A DNA stretch of 64,000 nt from Mycobacterium sp. EPa45 (GTDB lineage Bacteria; Actinomycetota; Actinomycetes; Mycobacteriales; Mycobacteriaceae): assembly GCF_001021385.1 (NCBI RefSeq), contig NZ_CP011773.1, positions 4,712,001 through 4,776,000 of the forward strand. The letters are read 5' to 3'. The position numbers and the translations under genes are program-made. Numbering within the stretch: position 1 is the stretch's first letter; every line of letters begins with the position of its first letter. The notes under the pieces were generated by a model, which did no database searches, was not told the DNA's origin, and was given only the letters and a program-made list of their open reading frames with translations. Below, in pieces: positions 1 through 10,929 of the stretch.

Positions 1-3000
1 GTTCCGCCCGGCTCGCCGAACCCACCAGCGTCGGGGCATCGAATCCGGCCAGCACCTGTCTCCACACGCCGCGGGCCGCATCGAGATCACGACCGGCCAG
101 CCAAGTCACGAACCGCCGATACGGCGCAGCCGGAGGCAACCGCTGCCCGTAATAGGCAGCGAACACCTCCCCGAGCAGGATCGGCAACGACCACCCGTCC
201 AACACGATGTGATGGTTCGTCAGCACGAACCGGTACTGCTCGGCCCCCGTCCGGATCAGCGCGGCCCGAAACGCCGGCTCATTGCCCAACTCGCACACCG
301 CCAGACGCTCGGCGGCGCACACCTGCGAGACCTGCGCCTCGACATCACCACCGGCATCGAGCTCGAAGTACTGCCAGGGCACCAGCGGATCGGCCGGAAT
401 CACCTGCACCGGCTCGGCGAACTTCTGCGAGAACCGGGCCGCCACATTCGGATGCCGGGCCACCACAGCCTGCACCGCCGACTGCAACCGCTCTGGATCC
501 AGCGGCCCGCTCAAGCCGACATACAGCTGCACCGCATAGACATCGTCGCGCCCCAACGACGCGCTGGCATGGAACAGCAAGCCCTGCTGCAGCGGAGTCA
601 GCGGCAGAACGTCCGCGATCCGCATACTGCTGACCGAGCTCGTCGTGGCCACCACGGGCGAGGGCACCACAGCCGTCTCGGTGGGGACCGACGGCTCGGC
701 CGCGACGTCCGTTCCGCCGATCCGGGCCGCCAACTGTGCGACCGTGGGCGCCTCGAACAGCGCCCGCACCGAAAGGCGGGTGTTCAGACCAGCATTGACC
801 GCGGCGATCAGACGCATCGCCGACAGCGAATCGCCGCCCAGGTTGAAGAACGAGTCGTCAACGCCGACGCGCTGCACACCCAGCACCGTGGCGTAGATTC
901 CGGCCAGGGCCTCCTCGACGGCGCTTGCCGGTGCGCGGTAGTGGCCGGCGTCGGAGAACTCCGGGGCAGGCAGGGCGCGCCGATCGAGCTTGCCGTTGAC
1001 CGTCAATGGCAACGCGTCGATCGCCACGATCGCGGCCGGCACCATGTACTCGGGTAGCCGCTCGGCCATCGCCGCGCGAAGAGCCGACGGTTCGGCCGAG
1101 CCCGTGACATAGCCGACCAGACGCTTCTCGCCGGGTCGGTCCTCGCGGGCGATCACCACCGCCTGCTCGACCCCGTCGAAACCGGCCAGCACCGAACGGA
1201 TTTCGCCGAGTTCGATACGGTACCCACGGATCTTGACCTGCTCGTCGGCGCGACCGACATACCTCAGCTGACCGTCGGCCCCCCACCACGCCAGGTCACC
1301 GGTGCGATACATGCGAGCCCCGGACCCACCGAACGGACAGGCCACGAACCGCGATCCGGTCAGCCCTGCGCGTCCGGTGTACCCGACCCCGACGCCCCGG
1401 CCGGCGACGTACAGCTCCCCGATCGCCCCCGGCGGCACCGGCCGCAACCAGCCGTCGAGCACGAACAATGCCGCCCCCGCGATCGGCGATCCGATCGGCA
1501 CCGTCCCGGAACCCGCGGTCAGCGGCGCACTCAGGGCAACGTCGACGGTGGTCTCGGTGGGACCGTAGGCATTGATCATGACCCGTCTAGAAGCCCACCG
1601 ATCCATCAGCGCAGTCGGGCACGCCTCGGCGCCGATGATCAGCGCCACCGACTCGAGGACGTCCGGCGACAACATGCTCACCTCGGACGGAGTGGTGCTG
1701 AACACCGTAACGCCCTCGGACACCAGAAGGGCCTGAAGGTCTTCGGGTGCGCGGGCCACCGATTCGGGCACGACCACCAGTCGGCCGCCGCCAAGCAGCG
1801 CGCCGAAGATCTCCTGTATCGAGACGTCGAAGCCGTAGGAGCGGCACTGCGACCACACCCGCGCTGACGGCAGGGGTGCGGCATGCAGCGAGTCCATCAA
1901 TTGGGCGACGTTGCGATGGGTGATGGCAACGCCTTTTGGGACACCAGTGGTGCCGGAGGTGTAGATCAGGTACGCGATGTCGTCGGCGGCGGGCCCAGCC
2001 GGCACGGTGCCGCGCGCTCCGGGTGCGGGGAGTTCCCACGCCCCCTGCGCGTCGATGATGTCCAAGTCCGGCCCCACGAACCGGTCGGCCAAGTCGGAGT
2101 TGGTGATCGCAGCGACCGGTTCGGCGTCGGCGAGCACCAGTTGCATGCGCGCCGACGGCGCGGCCGGGTCGATCGGCACATAGGCGGCACCGGTCTTGAG
2201 CACCGCCAGGATCGACACGATCGCCTCAGCCGAGCGCGGCAGGCACACCGCCACTCGCTGCCCCGGCCCGATCCCGCTGCCCGCCAGAACGAATGCGAAT
2301 CTGGTAGTGGCATCGTCGAGTTCCCGGTAGGTCCAGGAGCGGCCGTCGAAACGCAGTGCCGTGGCGTCTGGGTCGCGGGCCACCTGCGCAGCAAACAGCC
2401 CGGGGATCGTGAGCGACCCAGGCGCCGGCTGGGTCAGCATTGCCCGGTTGCTCCATTCGTCGAGCCGGGCGTGCTCGTCGCCGTCGAGTAGGTCTAGTTT
2501 TGACAGTGGCTGTTCGGGGCCGGCGATCATCGCGGCGAGGACACTCTGGAGTCGCCGGCTCAGCGCCTCGATGCCGTTCGCGTCGAAGACATCGCTGTCG
2601 TACTCGACGCGCAGGGTCAGCTCCTCACCCGGGATGGCTTGAACCGACAGTGGATAGTGGTTGGTCTCGTGATGCGTGAACTCCGTGACTACCAATCCGT
2701 CTGTGCCGGAGAGCTTCGCGGCGTCGATCGGATAGTTCTCGTAGACGAAGAACGTGTCGAACAACTGGTCGTGCCCGGTAACCCGGTGAATCTCGCTGAG
2801 CGCCAGGTGCTGATGATCCAGCGTCGCAGCATGATCGCCCTGCAACTGGTTCAACAGATCCGCGGTCGTGGTCGCCGCACCGATCTGCACGCGCACCGGC
2901 ACCGTGTTGATCAGCAGACCCACCATCGAGTCCGCACCGAACACCTCGTCGGGCCGACCCGACACCGTCGTACCGAACGCGACATCGCGCTGGCCCGTCA

Positions 3001-3745
3001 ACGACATCAAAACCCGCCCGTAAGCGGCCTGCAACACCGTGCTGACCGTTGTGTGACACGAACGTGCCAAGTCACCGAGATCGCGAGTCATGTTCTCCGA
3101 CAACGTGAACGAGGCAATTCCACGCTCGCCCATGTGCGTTCTGCCCGCGGGACCGACCAGCGTCGGGGCATCGAAGCCGTCCAGTAACTGTCCCCACGCC
3201 GCGCGAGCGGCGTCGAGATCTCGGCCGGCCAGCCAGCTCACAAACCGGCGATACGGCGCAGCCGGAGGCAACCGCTGCCCGTAATAGCCGGCGAACACCT
3301 CCCCGAGCAGGATCGGCAACGACCACCCGTCCAACACGATGTGATGGTTCGTCAAGACGAACCGGTACCGGTCGGGTCCCGTCCGAATCAATGCCGCCCG
3401 GAATGCCGGCTCATTGGCCAACTCACACACCGCCATACGCTCGGCCGCGCACAGGTCGGCGATCCGAGCCTCCGAGTCCAGCTCGACATACTGCCACGGC
3501 ACTTCCGGGTCAGCCGGAATCACCTGCACCGGCTCGGCGAACTTCTGCGAGAACCGTGCAGCGAGGTTGGGATGCCGCGCCACCACAGCCTGCACCGCCG
3601 CCTGCAACCGCTCTGGATCCAGCGGCCCGCTCAAGCCGACATACAGCTGCACCGCGTACACATCGTCGCCACCCGACGATGCGCTGGCGTGGAAGAACAG
3701 CCCCTGCTGCAGCGGAGTCAGCGGCAGCGCATCAGCTATCCGCAT
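1..3745 (-). CDS. Non-ribosomal peptide synthetase, second enzyme (C-A-T-C..., 3' part outside window)
   Basis: This is an Mps2-like peptide synthetase of which about 1248 residues are visible; it stays open to the left edge. Visible domains are a condensation domain (HHIVLDG near residue 135), an adenylation domain ([10 protein letters not shown] near 597, NAYGPTETT), a carrier domain (LGGDSLSAM near 971) and the start of a second condensation domain from about residue 1040. No epimerization domain lies between the carrier and the second C, so this residue should stay L unless the next C is bifunctional. My hand-read specificity residues are D-V-Q-S-I-G-A-V-D-K, which I cannot assign to an amino acid. 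The ATG lies inside the last codons of the upstream NRPS gene (14-base overlap), implying translational coupling. The two C domains are nearly identical at DNA level. Confidence 0.93.
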   Translation of the reverse strand, partial: MRIADALPLTPLQQGLFFHASASSGGDDVYAVQLYVGLSGPLDPERLQAAVQAVVARHPNLAARFSQKFAEPVQVIPADPEVPWQYVELDSEARIADLCAAERMAVCELANEPAFRAALIRTGPDRYRFVLTNHHIVLDGWSLPILLGEVFAGYYGQRLPPAAPYRRFVSWLAGRDLDAARAAWGQLLDGFDAPTLVGPAGRTHMGERGIASFTLSENMTRDLGDLARSCHTTVSTVLQAAYGRVLMSLTGQRDVAFGTTVSGRPDEVFGADSMVGLLINTVPVRVQIGAATTTADLLNQLQGDHAATLDHQHLALSEIHRVTGHDQLFDTFFVYENYPIDAAKLSGTDGLVVTEFTHHETNHYPLSVQAIPGEELTLRVEYDSDVFDANGIEALSRRLQSVLAAMIAGPEQPLSKLDLLDGDEHARLDEWSNRAMLTQPAPGSLTIPGLFAAQVARDPDATALRFDGRSWTYRELDDATTRFAFVLAGSGIGPGQRVAVCLPRSAEAIVSILAVLKTGAAYVPIDPAAPSARMQLVLADAEPVAAITNSDLADRFVGPDLDIIDAQGAWELPAPGARGTVPAGPAADDIAYLIYTSGTTGVPKGVAITHRNVAQLMDSLHAAPLPSARVWSQCRSYGFDVSIQEIFGALLGGGRLVVVPESVARAPEDLQALLVSEGVTVFSTTPSEVSMLSPDVLESVALIIGAEACPTALMDRWASRRVMINAYGPTETTVDVALSAPLTAGSGTVPIGSPIAGAALFVLDGWLRPVPPGAIGELYVAGRGVGVGYTGRAGLTGSRFVACPFGGSGARMYRTGDLAWWGADGQLRYVGRADEQVKIRGYRIELGEIRSVLAGFDGVEQAVVIAREDRPGEKRLVGYVTGSAEPSALRAAMAERLPEYMVPAAIVAIDALPLTVNGKLDRRALPAPEFSDAGHYRAPASAVEEALAGIYATVLGVQRVGVDDSFFNLGGDSLSAMRLIAAVNAGLNTRLSVRALFEAPTVAQLAARIGGTDVAAEPSVPTETAVVPSPVVATTSSVSSMRIADVLPLTPLQQGLLFHASASLGRDDVYAVQLYVGLSGPLDPERLQSAVQAVVARHPNVAARFSQKFAEPVQVIPADPLVPWQYFELDAGGDVEAQVSQVCAAERLAVCELGNEPAFRAALIRTGAEQYRFVLTNHHIVLDGWSLPILLGEVFAAYYGQRLPPAAPYRRFVTWLAGRDLDAARGVWRQVLAGFDAPTLVGSASRAE

Positions 3746-3760
3746 ACTGCCGCTGAAGCT
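1..3760. repeat. Intragenic direct repeat: two near-identical condensation-domain segments
   Basis: The segment at about 1-640 repeats at about 3133-3760, offset about 3.13 kb. The long stretch around 121-240 matches that around 3253-3372 with only a few substitutions, and both copies end in the same CCGCATACTG string (positions 619-628 and 3739-3748). Between them lie a distinct A and T domain. The copies encode the first and second C domains of the NRPS gene. Recent module duplication or gene conversion explains this; it is also an assembly hazard. Confidence 0.85.
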
Positions 3761-6700
3761 CGTCGATCTGCTCTTGACTAAGGCAGGCGGCGATGTCCGA
3801 CGGTGTCAGCCCACCTCCACCGCCTTGCACATGCGCGCAGATTCCGGTCAACGCCTCAAACCACAACTGATTCAACCGGTTCACCTGAGCGTGAGTCAGT
3901 GCCGAAGGCGCCCACATCCAGGTGGCGCACAAGCTCGGGCCGGCGTCGGTGTCGATCGTGCCGGCGTTCAGCTCCAGCGTGTGCATCAGCGGGATCGGCG
4001 GTCGCACGCTCGGGCTGATGGTCGCCAACCCGTCCCAGGCGATCTGCCACACGTCACCGTACGTCTCGGCCGATGTCGCACCCTGGCGGCCAAGATAGTT
4101 GAACCCGATCACCGGGTCGGGGCCGTCCAGACCGGCGTCGCTGTTGAGGTAGCGCAGCACCCCGTAGTTCAAACCCTCGGGCAGCGTGCGCAGTTGCTCC
4201 TTCGCGGCCTTCACCGCAGCGCCCAGCTTCGCATCACCGGCCACCACCTGGGCCCAGGTCAGGCCGTCCACCTCGAGCGCCACCGGGTACTTGGCGGTGA
4301 ACCACCCCACGGTGCGCGATAGGTCTACCTCTCCGGGGGCGGCCACGAGTTCCTCGTCGCGACCGTGGCCCTCGACATCGATACAGACGGGCTCGCCGCT
4401 GGTTCCCAGGAATTCTGCTGTCGCCAAGGCGAATGCGATCAGCAGAATGTCGTGAACCCCGGCGTGGAAAGCGGCGGGAACGTCACCGAGCAACAGCTGA
4501 GTGGTCTCCATGTCGAGGTTCGCCACCAGGTTCCCGGCGGTTGCCAGGGTGTCCACGTCCGGCAGAACCGCCGGCAATGCGGGGGGTGTGTCCGCGATCT
4601 GGCGCCAAACGTCGGCTTCCGCCACCACGTCGGGGCGGTGTGCGTGCTCGGCGAGCAGCGACGCCCACCGGGCGAAAGAGGTCCCCGGTTCGGGGAGCAC
4701 GACCGGCTGACCGGCACGGTGCTGTGCCCAGCCGAAGTTGAGGTCTTCCAACAGGATTCGCCAGGACACCCCGTCGATGGCGAGGTGATGCACGATTGCG
4801 ACCAGCCGGCGCGTCGAGGTTACCCACACCGCGCTCAGCATGACGCCCTCGGCCGGATTCAGCTGCGATCCGGCGTTGAGAACTGCCTCGTCGGTGAGCA
4901 CGTCGACGGTGTGCAGCCGCGACCGGGCATCGATCGAACCGGCTTCGGGCACCTCCAGCGCCCAGCCGCCGGCGCCGTCGTCGCCAACCCGCAACCGCAG
5001 CATGGCGTGCCGGTCCAACAGAGCCTGCAGCATCACCAGCACGTCGGCCTCGCCGGTGCCTTCCGGCGCCTGCACCGCCACTGTCTGGTTGAAGTGGTCC
5101 GTTGGACTTCCGCCGGCCGCCAAGCTCTCCAGCCAGGCGATGATGGGGGTGGTGATCACTGGGCCGACGCCGTCGGAGGCCAGGTCGGTGTCGCCGTCCA
5201 TCACAGTGGCTACCTGAGCCAGGCGGGCCACCGTCTGCTCGACGAAAACGTCACGCGGACGGCACAATACGCCGGCAGCGCGAGCCCGCGCCACGACTTG
5301 CATCGACAGGATGCTGTCGCCACCCAACTCGAAGAACGACTCGTCGACACCGACGCGGTCCAGGCCCAGGACCTGGGCATAGATCCCCGCCAGAATCTCT
5401 TCCACCGCATCGCCCGGCGCACGATAGGAATCCGCATCCTGATACTCGGGTGCAGGAAGGGCTTTGGTGTCGAGCTTGCCGTTGACCGTGAGCGGCAAGG
5501 CGTCGATCCTGACGATTGCGGCCGGAACCATATAGACCGGCAGGCTCGCGGCCACGGCTGCACGAGCAGCCAGCGGATCCGCTGATCCGGTGATGTAGGC
5601 CACCAGCCGCTTGTCGCCGGGGCGGTCCTCGCGGGCGATCACGACCGCCTGCTCGACGCCGTCCAATCCGCCCAGCGCAGCCTGGATTTCACCGAGTTCG
5701 ATTCGGTAGCCACGGATCTTGACCTGCTCGTCAGCGCGGCCCACGTACTCGAGCTCGCCATCGGGACTCCAGCGCACCAGATCACCGGTGCGGTACATGC
5801 GGGCGCCAGGCGCGCCGAACGGGCAGGCCACGAAACGTGTTCCAGACAGCCCAGCGCGGCCTACATAGCCGTACGCCAGACCTGATCCGGCGACATAGAG
5901 TTCACCGACGACTCCTGCGGGAACCGGCTGCAACCAGCCGTCGAGCACAAAGAAGCCCAGATTGGCCAGCGGCCGCCCGATCGGACTGATCGCGCTGTCG
6001 GTGTCGGCTGCGGTAATCTCCCGGAACGACGCGTGCACCGTGGTTTCGGTGATCCCGTACATGTTGATCATCCGTGGCGAGCCCGGGTGGTTCTGCAACC
6101 AGACCCGAAGTCGTTGCGGCTCAAGCGCTTCGCCCCCGAACACCACGGCTTTCAGTGCGAGCTGCTGCTCCGGCGGAGCGTCGACGCTCTGCAACGCGTA
6201 GAACGCGGTGGGCGTCTGGCTCAGGACGTCAACGCGTTCGGCGGCCAGCAGGGCACGGAACTCGTCGGCCGAACGCACCGCGGTGTCGGGCACAACCACC
6301 AACCGGCCGCCGAAGAGCAGAGCACCCCAGATCTCCCACACCGAGAAGTCGAAGGCCAGTGAATGGCACTGGGTCCAAACTTGTTCGGCCACATCCATAT
6401 CGGCGGAAAGCGCGTCCAGCAGGCGGGTAACGTTCTGGTGCGGTATCGCCACCCCCTTCGGGGTGCCCGTGGTGCCCGAGGTGTAGATGATGTAGGCGAT
6501 GTCGTCCGCAGCCGGTCCGTCCACCGCCGTCGCAGGTTGGTCGCCGACAGCCGGATCGTCGAAGTCGACGACCAGCAGATCCCGCCCATCGAGGCGGCCC
6601 CTCAGACTCGCGTTGGTGATCGCGGCAACCGGCGCGGCGTCGTCGAGCACGAAATTCATTCGCGCCTCCGGCACCGCCGGATCGATCGCGACGTAGGTCG

Positions 6701-8279
6701 CGCCGGATTTCAACACCGCCAGGATCGCCACGATCGCGTCGGCTGACCGCGGCAACAACAACGCCACCCGCTGCCCGGGTCCGGCGCCGTGGGCCGTGAG
6801 CAGGTGTGCCAACCGATTCGACGCCTCGTCGAGCCTGCGATATGTCCACGACTGCTCACCGCAGGTGATCGCCACCGAGTCCGGGACTCGAGCCGCTTGG
6901 GCGGCGAACAACGCCGGGATCGACGCCGGGGCACTCAGCGGCTCCGGGAGCACCGCCCGATTGCCCCAGGCAGCAAGCGAATCCCGCTCCGCGGTGTCGA
7001 GCACCTCGATCGAGCAGATCGGCCGTCCCGGATCCGCGGTCATCGCCACCAGCACCTGCACCAGGCGCCGCGTCACCTCGGCGGTGTCCCAATCCGCGAA
7101 CAGGGGTCCGGCGCCCAGCGTGTTGAGGAACAATTCGTCGCCGAGGCCGGAGAAGGTGAGGCCCGAGCTGCCCGCAAGACCGGAGTCGGTCATGGTCGCC
7201 GACGCCGGCGCACCCCCAAAGTCCAACGTGAACGCGGCCGGGAAGAAGTTGATGGAAAGCCGAGAGGTCGGGGCCCCGCGCTCGAGCGCGTGTACCGGAA
7301 ACCGTTGGTGTTGCAGGGCTTCCTGCATCCGCGTATCGACATGCTTGCAGAAGTCGCTCACCGTGGACTCCGCCGGGGTGTGCAAGACCAGCGGCACCAA
7401 CCCGGCCGCCATGCCGGGCAGTGTCTTCAGCTCGGGGCGCACACGCCGGCTGACCGGAAAGTCGAATACCACCTCGGTGCCCTCGGCGCACCGCCCGCGC
7501 ACCAGAAGCGCGCTCGCCGCGGCGATGATCGCGGTGCGGGGGATGTCCCAGACGTGGGCCAGCTCGTCGACGCGATGCAGTACCGCCGGATCGACGCGGA
7601 CCTGCTCCGAGCGCCACCCCGCATGGGCGTCGTCCCGCGCCTCCCTCGACCGGGTGTGGCCCCCGTTGTTGGACGGCAGATGGGCGGTCCAGTAGGTCTG
7701 GTCCTCGGAAAAGTCCGCGGATGCCTCGTATTCCGACTCGCAATCCAGCAGGTCGTGCAACGAACCGAAGAACGCTTGCGGAATGAGATCGCCGGACAGG
7801 GTGGCGGAGTAAATCGATGCGACTCGGTTGACGAGCAACCAGATTCCGGCGCCGTCGATGACGATGTGATGAAAGCAGCCGAATACATAGAACTCGGCGG
7901 GCCCGGTCTCGAAAACCGCGTACTTGAACAGCGGGCCGGTGAACGGCATCGGGGCGCGCTGGATCGACAGAGCGATCTCGTGGACGTCCCGAGCGGGATC
8001 GTCGGACGCGCTGAAGTCGTGGAACTCCAGGTCGATCTCGGGGTAATCGATCACCCGCTGAAAGACGTGGCCGTCCTCTTCGAAGAATGCCGCCCGGACG
8101 GGCTCGGCTTCCTTGGTCGCGCGGGTGAGTGCCCACTCGAAGGCCTCGCGCTCGAGCGCGCCCTCGACCTTCAGCAGCATGCCGAGCTGCCAGTCGGTAG
8201 CGGGTTGACCCGTTTCCTGTGCCAGCCAAATATCGAGTTGCCCGCGCGTCAGCGGAAGCGCGTCCTCGTTGAGCTCCAT
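3732..8279 (-). CDS. Single-module NRPS C-A-T-E, threonine-like specificity
   Basis: Mps1-like synthetase of 1515 residues. The domains are C (HHIVIDG near residue 138), A ([10 protein letters not shown] near 596), T (LGGDSILSM near 986) and a C-terminal epimerization domain ([10 protein letters not shown] near 1165). The specificity residues read by eye are D-F-W-S-V-G-M-V-H-K, very close to the classical Thr code (DFWNIGMVHK), so the likely product is a D-threonyl or D-allo-threonyl intermediate. An N-terminal C domain in a gene right behind mbtH suggests acylation of this first residue by a fatty acyl donor. The chosen ATG is 20 bases after the mbtH stop, with a GGGAG ribosome site. GPL synthetases usually begin with Phe, so a Thr first module is unexpected. 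Function is inferred from motifs. Confidence 0.92.
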   Translation of the reverse strand: MELNEDALPLTRGQLDIWLAQETGQPATDWQLGMLLKVEGALEREAFEWALTRATKEAEPVRAAFFEEDGHVFQRVIDYPEIDLEFHDFSASDDPARDVHEIALSIQRAPMPFTGPLFKYAVFETGPAEFYVFGCFHHIVIDGAGIWLLVNRVASIYSATLSGDLIPQAFFGSLHDLLDCESEYEASADFSEDQTYWTAHLPSNNGGHTRSREARDDAHAGWRSEQVRVDPAVLHRVDELAHVWDIPRTAIIAAASALLVRGRCAEGTEVVFDFPVSRRVRPELKTLPGMAAGLVPLVLHTPAESTVSDFCKHVDTRMQEALQHQRFPVHALERGAPTSRLSINFFPAAFTLDFGGAPASATMTDSGLAGSSGLTFSGLGDELFLNTLGAGPLFADWDTAEVTRRLVQVLVAMTADPGRPICSIEVLDTAERDSLAAWGNRAVLPEPLSAPASIPALFAAQAARVPDSVAITCGEQSWTYRRLDEASNRLAHLLTAHGAGPGQRVALLLPRSADAIVAILAVLKSGATYVAIDPAVPEARMNFVLDDAAPVAAITNASLRGRLDGRDLLVVDFDDPAVGDQPATAVDGPAADDIAYIIYTSGTTGTPKGVAIPHQNVTRLLDALSADMDVAEQVWTQCHSLAFDFSVWEIWGALLFGGRLVVVPDTAVRSADEFRALLAAERVDVLSQTPTAFYALQSVDAPPEQQLALKAVVFGGEALEPQRLRVWLQNHPGSPRMINMYGITETTVHASFREITAADTDSAISPIGRPLANLGFFVLDGWLQPVPAGVVGELYVAGSGLAYGYVGRAGLSGTRFVACPFGAPGARMYRTGDLVRWSPDGELEYVGRADEQVKIRGYRIELGEIQAALGGLDGVEQAVVIAREDRPGDKRLVAYITGSADPLAARAAVAASLPVYMVPAAIVRIDALPLTVNGKLDTKALPAPEYQDADSYRAPGDAVEEILAGIYAQVLGLDRVGVDESFFELGGDSILSMQVVARARAAGVLCRPRDVFVEQTVARLAQVATVMDGDTDLASDGVGPVITTPIIAWLESLAAGGSPTDHFNQTVAVQAPEGTGEADVLVMLQALLDRHAMLRLRVGDDGAGGWALEVPEAGSIDARSRLHTVDVLTDEAVLNAGSQLNPAEGVMLSAVWVTSTRRLVAIVHHLAIDGVSWRILLEDLNFGWAQHRAGQPVVLPEPGTSFARWASLLAEHAHRPDVVAEADVWRQIADTPPALPAVLPDVDTLATAGNLVANLDMETTQLLLGDVPAAFHAGVHDILLIAFALATAEFLGTSGEPVCIDVEGHGRDEELVAAPGEVDLSRTVGWFTAKYPVALEVDGLTWAQVVAGDAKLGAAVKAAKEQLRTLPEGLNYGVLRYLNSDAGLDGPDPVIGFNYLGRQGATSAETYGDVWQIAWDGLATISPSVRPPIPLMHTLELNAGTIDTDAGPSLCATWMWAPSALTHAQVNRLNQLWFEALTGICAHVQGGGGGLTPSDIAACLSQEQIDELQRQYADS

Positions 8280-8299
8280 CACGACTCCCAGACCCTCAA

Positions 8300-8527
8300 C
8301 TAGTCGGACGCTCGACTTCCCGCCAACCGGTCGCGCAGGCTCTTCGGTCGGATGTCGGGCCAATTCGCTTCGATGTAGTCCAGGCATGCCGCGCGGTCGG
8401 CCTGCCCGTGGACGATGCGCCAACCGGCGGGGACGTCGGCGAAGGCCGGCCAGAGGCTGTGCTGCTCCTCGTCGTTGACCAATACAAAGAAGCTGCCCTC
8501 GTCGTCATCGAACGGATTGGTGCTCAC
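8300..8527 (-). CDS. mbtH: MbtH-like NRPS chaperone
   Basis: A 75-residue MbtH-family protein. It begins [20 protein letters not shown] and carries the family's conserved tryptophans and the S-L-W-P-A-F, P-A-G-W and W-P-D-I-R-P blocks. MbtH proteins bind NRPS adenylation domains and are needed for their solubility and activity. The GTG start fits the NPFDD family start and is preceded by GGGAG. It is the first gene of the NRPS transcription unit; a possible -10 TATATT lies at 8550-8555 on the minus strand, with no good -35. Confidence 0.95.
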   Translation of the reverse strand: MSTNPFDDDEGSFFVLVNDEEQHSLWPAFADVPAGWRIVHGQADRAACLDYIEANWPDIRPKSLRDRLAGSRASD

Positions 8528-8549
8528 CGCGTCTCCCGACACTCTCGTC

Positions 8550-8555
8550 AATATA
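8550..8555 (-). promoter_or_regulatory. Candidate -10 of the mbtH-NRPS operon
   Basis: On the minus strand this reads TATATT, which fits the mycobacterial TANNNT -10. It would start transcription about 15 bases before the mbtH GTG. There is no convincing -35 hexamer at 17-18 bases, which would suit an activated promoter. Confidence 0.4.
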
Positions 8556-8586
8556 GGTAGAACAAGTTCCAAACCATACTTCGTGG

Positions 8587-8626
8587 TGTGACCCATGTCA
8601 TGGAGTTGGCTGTGACTCACATCACC
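8587..8626. promoter_or_regulatory. Two tandem CRP-like palindromes upstream of mbtH
   Basis: TGTGACTCACATCACC at 8611-8626 matches the CRP/FNR consensus TGTGA-N6-TCACA at nine of ten positions. TGTGACCCATGTCATG at 8587-8602 matches at eight of ten. The two sites are 24 bases apart, about 60-100 bases before the mbtH start. Relative to the inferred start site the centres fall near -51 and -75, not at the classic CRP positions, so the functional call is tentative. Confidence 0.4.
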
Positions 8627-8815
8627 GGATAGCAACCTTCTGTGCACACCTATCGGCGAGTGACAGTGGTGGCCACCGGTTTCTCTCAGATGGTGCGGTT
8701 CGGTTCACCTGCGAGGCGTTTCTCAACCAGGCCGGCCGGTATTCGGCGGGGGCGGTGATGCCGCCCAAGGGTCGTTAGCGTCGCACGCCAGCAAGCGTGG
8801 CGACGGATCGCCCCG

Positions 8816-10081
8816 TCAACGGGTCGCCCGCCTGGCGAAATCCTCCAGACGGTCGGCGGCGGCAGCCGCGCTCTCAGCAGGGTCGGTGATCCGGGTGGCG
8901 AGTTCGCGGGCCCGCGCGATGTACCCGGGGGCGAGGATCGTGCGCAGGTCGGACACCAACGATTCCTCGGTGACGGTCGAGAACCGGCGGGCGGTGCCGA
9001 CCCTGAGCCGTTTGACTGCGGCGCCGTAGATCGCGTGGACGAGGTCCCAGAACAAGATCAGCTGAGGAACTCCGGCCCGCATGGCGATCGGCGTGGTGCT
9101 CGAGCCGCCATGATGGACGACTGCCCGACAGGCCGGGAACACCGTCGCATAGTTCATCAGGCCGACCACTTTGACGCGTTCGGAATGCGGCGCGTTGCTG
9201 AAGTCGGTGTTGGCGGCGCCGACCAACGCACGCTCCCCCAGCCGCGCACAGGCCGCGTCGATCATGGCGATCGTGTCGGCCGGCGATTCGACCGGGATGC
9301 TGCCGAAGCCGAAGAAGATGGGCGGCGTGCCGGCGGCGATCCAGGACAGCACTTCGTCGTCGGTGTCGGCGCCCAACTCCAGCGTCAGCGTCCCGACGAA
9401 GGGCCGTTGGTCATCGAATTGCGCCCATTCGGCCGCGAGGCCGGGGAAGCAGGCTTCGTCGTAGGCCTGGATTTCCAGTGATCCGCGTTCGGTGATCCGC
9501 CGCGGCGCGGAGTGCACCGCCTTGGGCAAGCCCAGCTCGCTGCGCTGGGTGTCCTCGACCTTCTTGGTGCCGCGCCACGACACCCACCAGAACGCCCGGA
9601 CCACCGCGCGTGCCAGCGGCGCAGGCAGGAAGGGCAGTACCCGGGCGTTCGGACGCAGCGGAAAGTAATGCAAGGTGGCCAAGGGAATGTCGTAGTGTTC
9701 GGCGACGTTGGCCGCGGCGTCCTCGAAGTTGATGCCGCTGAAGATCAGATCCGCGCCGTCGGCCAGCGACATCAATGTCGCGCTCATGTCTTGCCAGCCC
9801 TGAAAGAGCGGCCCGGAGATCTGGCTTCGCGCCGTGCCCATCTGCCGCAGTTTCCAGGGGCTGCTGAAGAAGCAGGTCCAATAGTCGCGGTGGGCGTCGA
9901 GAATCGACCGCGAGTTCGGCCCGAAACCGACGGTGTTCGGCACCGCCGCCTTGGTGAACTCGACCAGGTCCGGCGGAACCGCCATGCAGACGTCATGCCC
10001 GCGGCGCACCAGCTCCCGGCCGACGGCCGCGCTGGGCTCGATATCGCCGCGACTTCCCCACGTTGCCAGTACGAACTTCAT
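8816..10081 (-). CDS. GPL-type GT1 family glycosyltransferase
   Basis: A 421-residue cytosolic glycosyltransferase of the UGT/GT1 family, the type that glycosylates GPL cores. The N-terminus MKFVLATWGSRGDIEPSAAV with RRGHDV is the acceptor-side Rossmann signature of these enzymes. The C-terminal half carries FFGFGSIP and a donor-binding ACRAVVHHGGSSTT block near residue 320; the usual GAGT of paralogs is GSST here. It lies 21 bases behind a methyltransferase gene and should be co-transcribed. It is one of five paralogs in the window. The sugar donor cannot be told from sequence. Confidence 0.9.
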   Translation of the reverse strand: MKFVLATWGSRGDIEPSAAVGRELVRRGHDVCMAVPPDLVEFTKAAVPNTVGFGPNSRSILDAHRDYWTCFFSSPWKLRQMGTARSQISGPLFQGWQDMSATLMSLADGADLIFSGINFEDAAANVAEHYDIPLATLHYFPLRPNARVLPFLPAPLARAVVRAFWWVSWRGTKKVEDTQRSELGLPKAVHSAPRRITERGSLEIQAYDEACFPGLAAEWAQFDDQRPFVGTLTLELGADTDDEVLSWIAAGTPPIFFGFGSIPVESPADTIAMIDAACARLGERALVGAANTDFSNAPHSERVKVVGLMNYATVFPACRAVVHHGGSSTTPIAMRAGVPQLILFWDLVHAIYGAAVKRLRVGTARRFSTVTEESLVSDLRTILAPGYIARARELATRITDPAESAAAAADRLEDFARRATR

Positions 10082-10102
10082 CGCGGAATGGTGGAGCGGC
10101 CG

Positions 10103-10852
10103 CTACCGGGCGGCGCTCATGGCGAGGAACTCCCCGAGATACCGGGGCGGCTTGAGGTTGAGCAGCCGCGTCCGGTCAGCCTTGAGGTCGGCGTAGGTGA
10201 GTGCCTCTACCTGTTTCGGCGAGTACGGCAGGGTCGTTTCCGGTGTTCCCTTGCGGACGAAGCCGACGCCCTGATCGCACTTCAGCACCCCGACCAGCAG
10301 ATCGGGACGCGTGCTGCGGAGCTCGACGATGGCTTTCCACACGTCGCCATTCCAGATGCCGATCTTCAACGGCCCGGACTGCTGCGCCATGAACTCGTCC
10401 CACGACTCGGCGCGGCGGCCCGCGAGCTCGAACGGCGGGTTGCAGTCGTGCAGGAAGATGACGCCGTCGTCCTTCAGGTAGCGCACGGTGTTCTCGACGT
10501 CGCGCACCACCTGCTCGTAAGTGTGCAGCCCGTCGATCAGCGCGACGTCGACTGGGTGCTGCTCCAGCAGCGACTTCTCGTTGTCGAAGAACGCGTCGCT
10601 GGTGGTCTCGAAGTACTCGACGACGCGACCCTTGGCATTGGCGAGTTCGCGGGTGCGCTCGGTCAGCCGGAAGGCCGGGTCGACGGCGATCTTCACGTCG
10701 GCGCTGATCCGCTGGAAGGCCTGCCCGCGCGAGACGCCGATCTCCAGGTACACGGGATTCGAGCGCATGGCGAGCGCCTGCTGCACGGCCCTGATCCGGT
10801 TCACACCTGGCATCGCGTCCGCCAACATGACCAGACCCTGGTTGATATTCAC
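10103..10852 (-). CDS. SAM-dependent methyltransferase (Methyltransf_24 type)
   Basis: A 249-residue class I SAM-dependent methyltransferase. Motif I is VYLEIGVSRGQAFQRI at about residue 34; the acidic VDVALIDGLHTYEQVV stretch and VIFLHD follow at about 120-155. Similar enzymes in GPL loci O-methylate sugars, so a deoxysugar hydroxyl is a plausible substrate (inference). GTG start. It is the first gene of a two-gene unit with the downstream glycosyltransferase and diverges from the DUF2505 gene. Confidence 0.82.
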   Translation of the reverse strand: MNINQGLVMLADAMPGVNRIRAVQQALAMRSNPVYLEIGVSRGQAFQRISADVKIAVDPAFRLTERTRELANAKGRVVEYFETTSDAFFDNEKSLLEQHPVDVALIDGLHTYEQVVRDVENTVRYLKDDGVIFLHDCNPPFELAGRRAESWDEFMAQQSGPLKIGIWNGDVWKAIVELRSTRPDLLVGVLKCDQGVGFVRKGTPETTLPYSPKQVEALTYADLKADRTRLLNLKPPRYLGEFLAMSAAR

Positions 10853-10915
10853 GCGAGGTTCCTACCACAAAGGGGTTGCACAACATGAGGGTTTCGGCCC
10901 ACAACCCGGTGGCGT

Positions 10916-10921
10916 AAGAAT
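10916..10921 (+). promoter_or_regulatory. Candidate -10 (AAGAAT) of the DUF2505 gene
   Basis: AAGAAT sits 8 bases before the ATG at 10930, the spacing of a leaderless mycobacterial transcript. The same GTAA(C/G)AATG core recurs upstream of the acyltransferase genes at 11457, 13743 and 27761, three times in all. Confidence 0.35.
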
Positions 10922-10929
10922 GGTCGGCT

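Larger units (their letters stand above)
8528..8815. other. Intergenic region between mbtH and a glycosyltransferase gene
   Basis: About 290 bases hold the mbtH promoter region and CRP-like sites. On the plus strand a frame of about 48 codons, open from 8631 to a TAG at 8776-8778, contains [14 protein letters not shown] do not recognise it and see no start or ribosome site. It may be a decayed gene end or chance. Confidence 0.4.

Noticed and set aside
3414..8303. Long open frames antisense to the NRPS genes, for example 6789-8303 and 4365-5585 on the plus strand
   Set aside because: They follow high-GC third-position bias of the real minus-strand genes, have low-complexity Arg/Gly/His composition and no domain motifs.
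8560..8569. GAACAAGTTC palindrome as an SOS/LexA box
   Set aside because: The mycobacterial SOS box needs four bases between GAAC and GTTC; here there are two, and no repair gene is near.
8631..8778. Short plus-strand frame with [13 protein letters not shown] as a gene or transposon remnant
   Set aside because: No start codon with ribosome site and no family I recognise; kept only as a note on the intergenic region.
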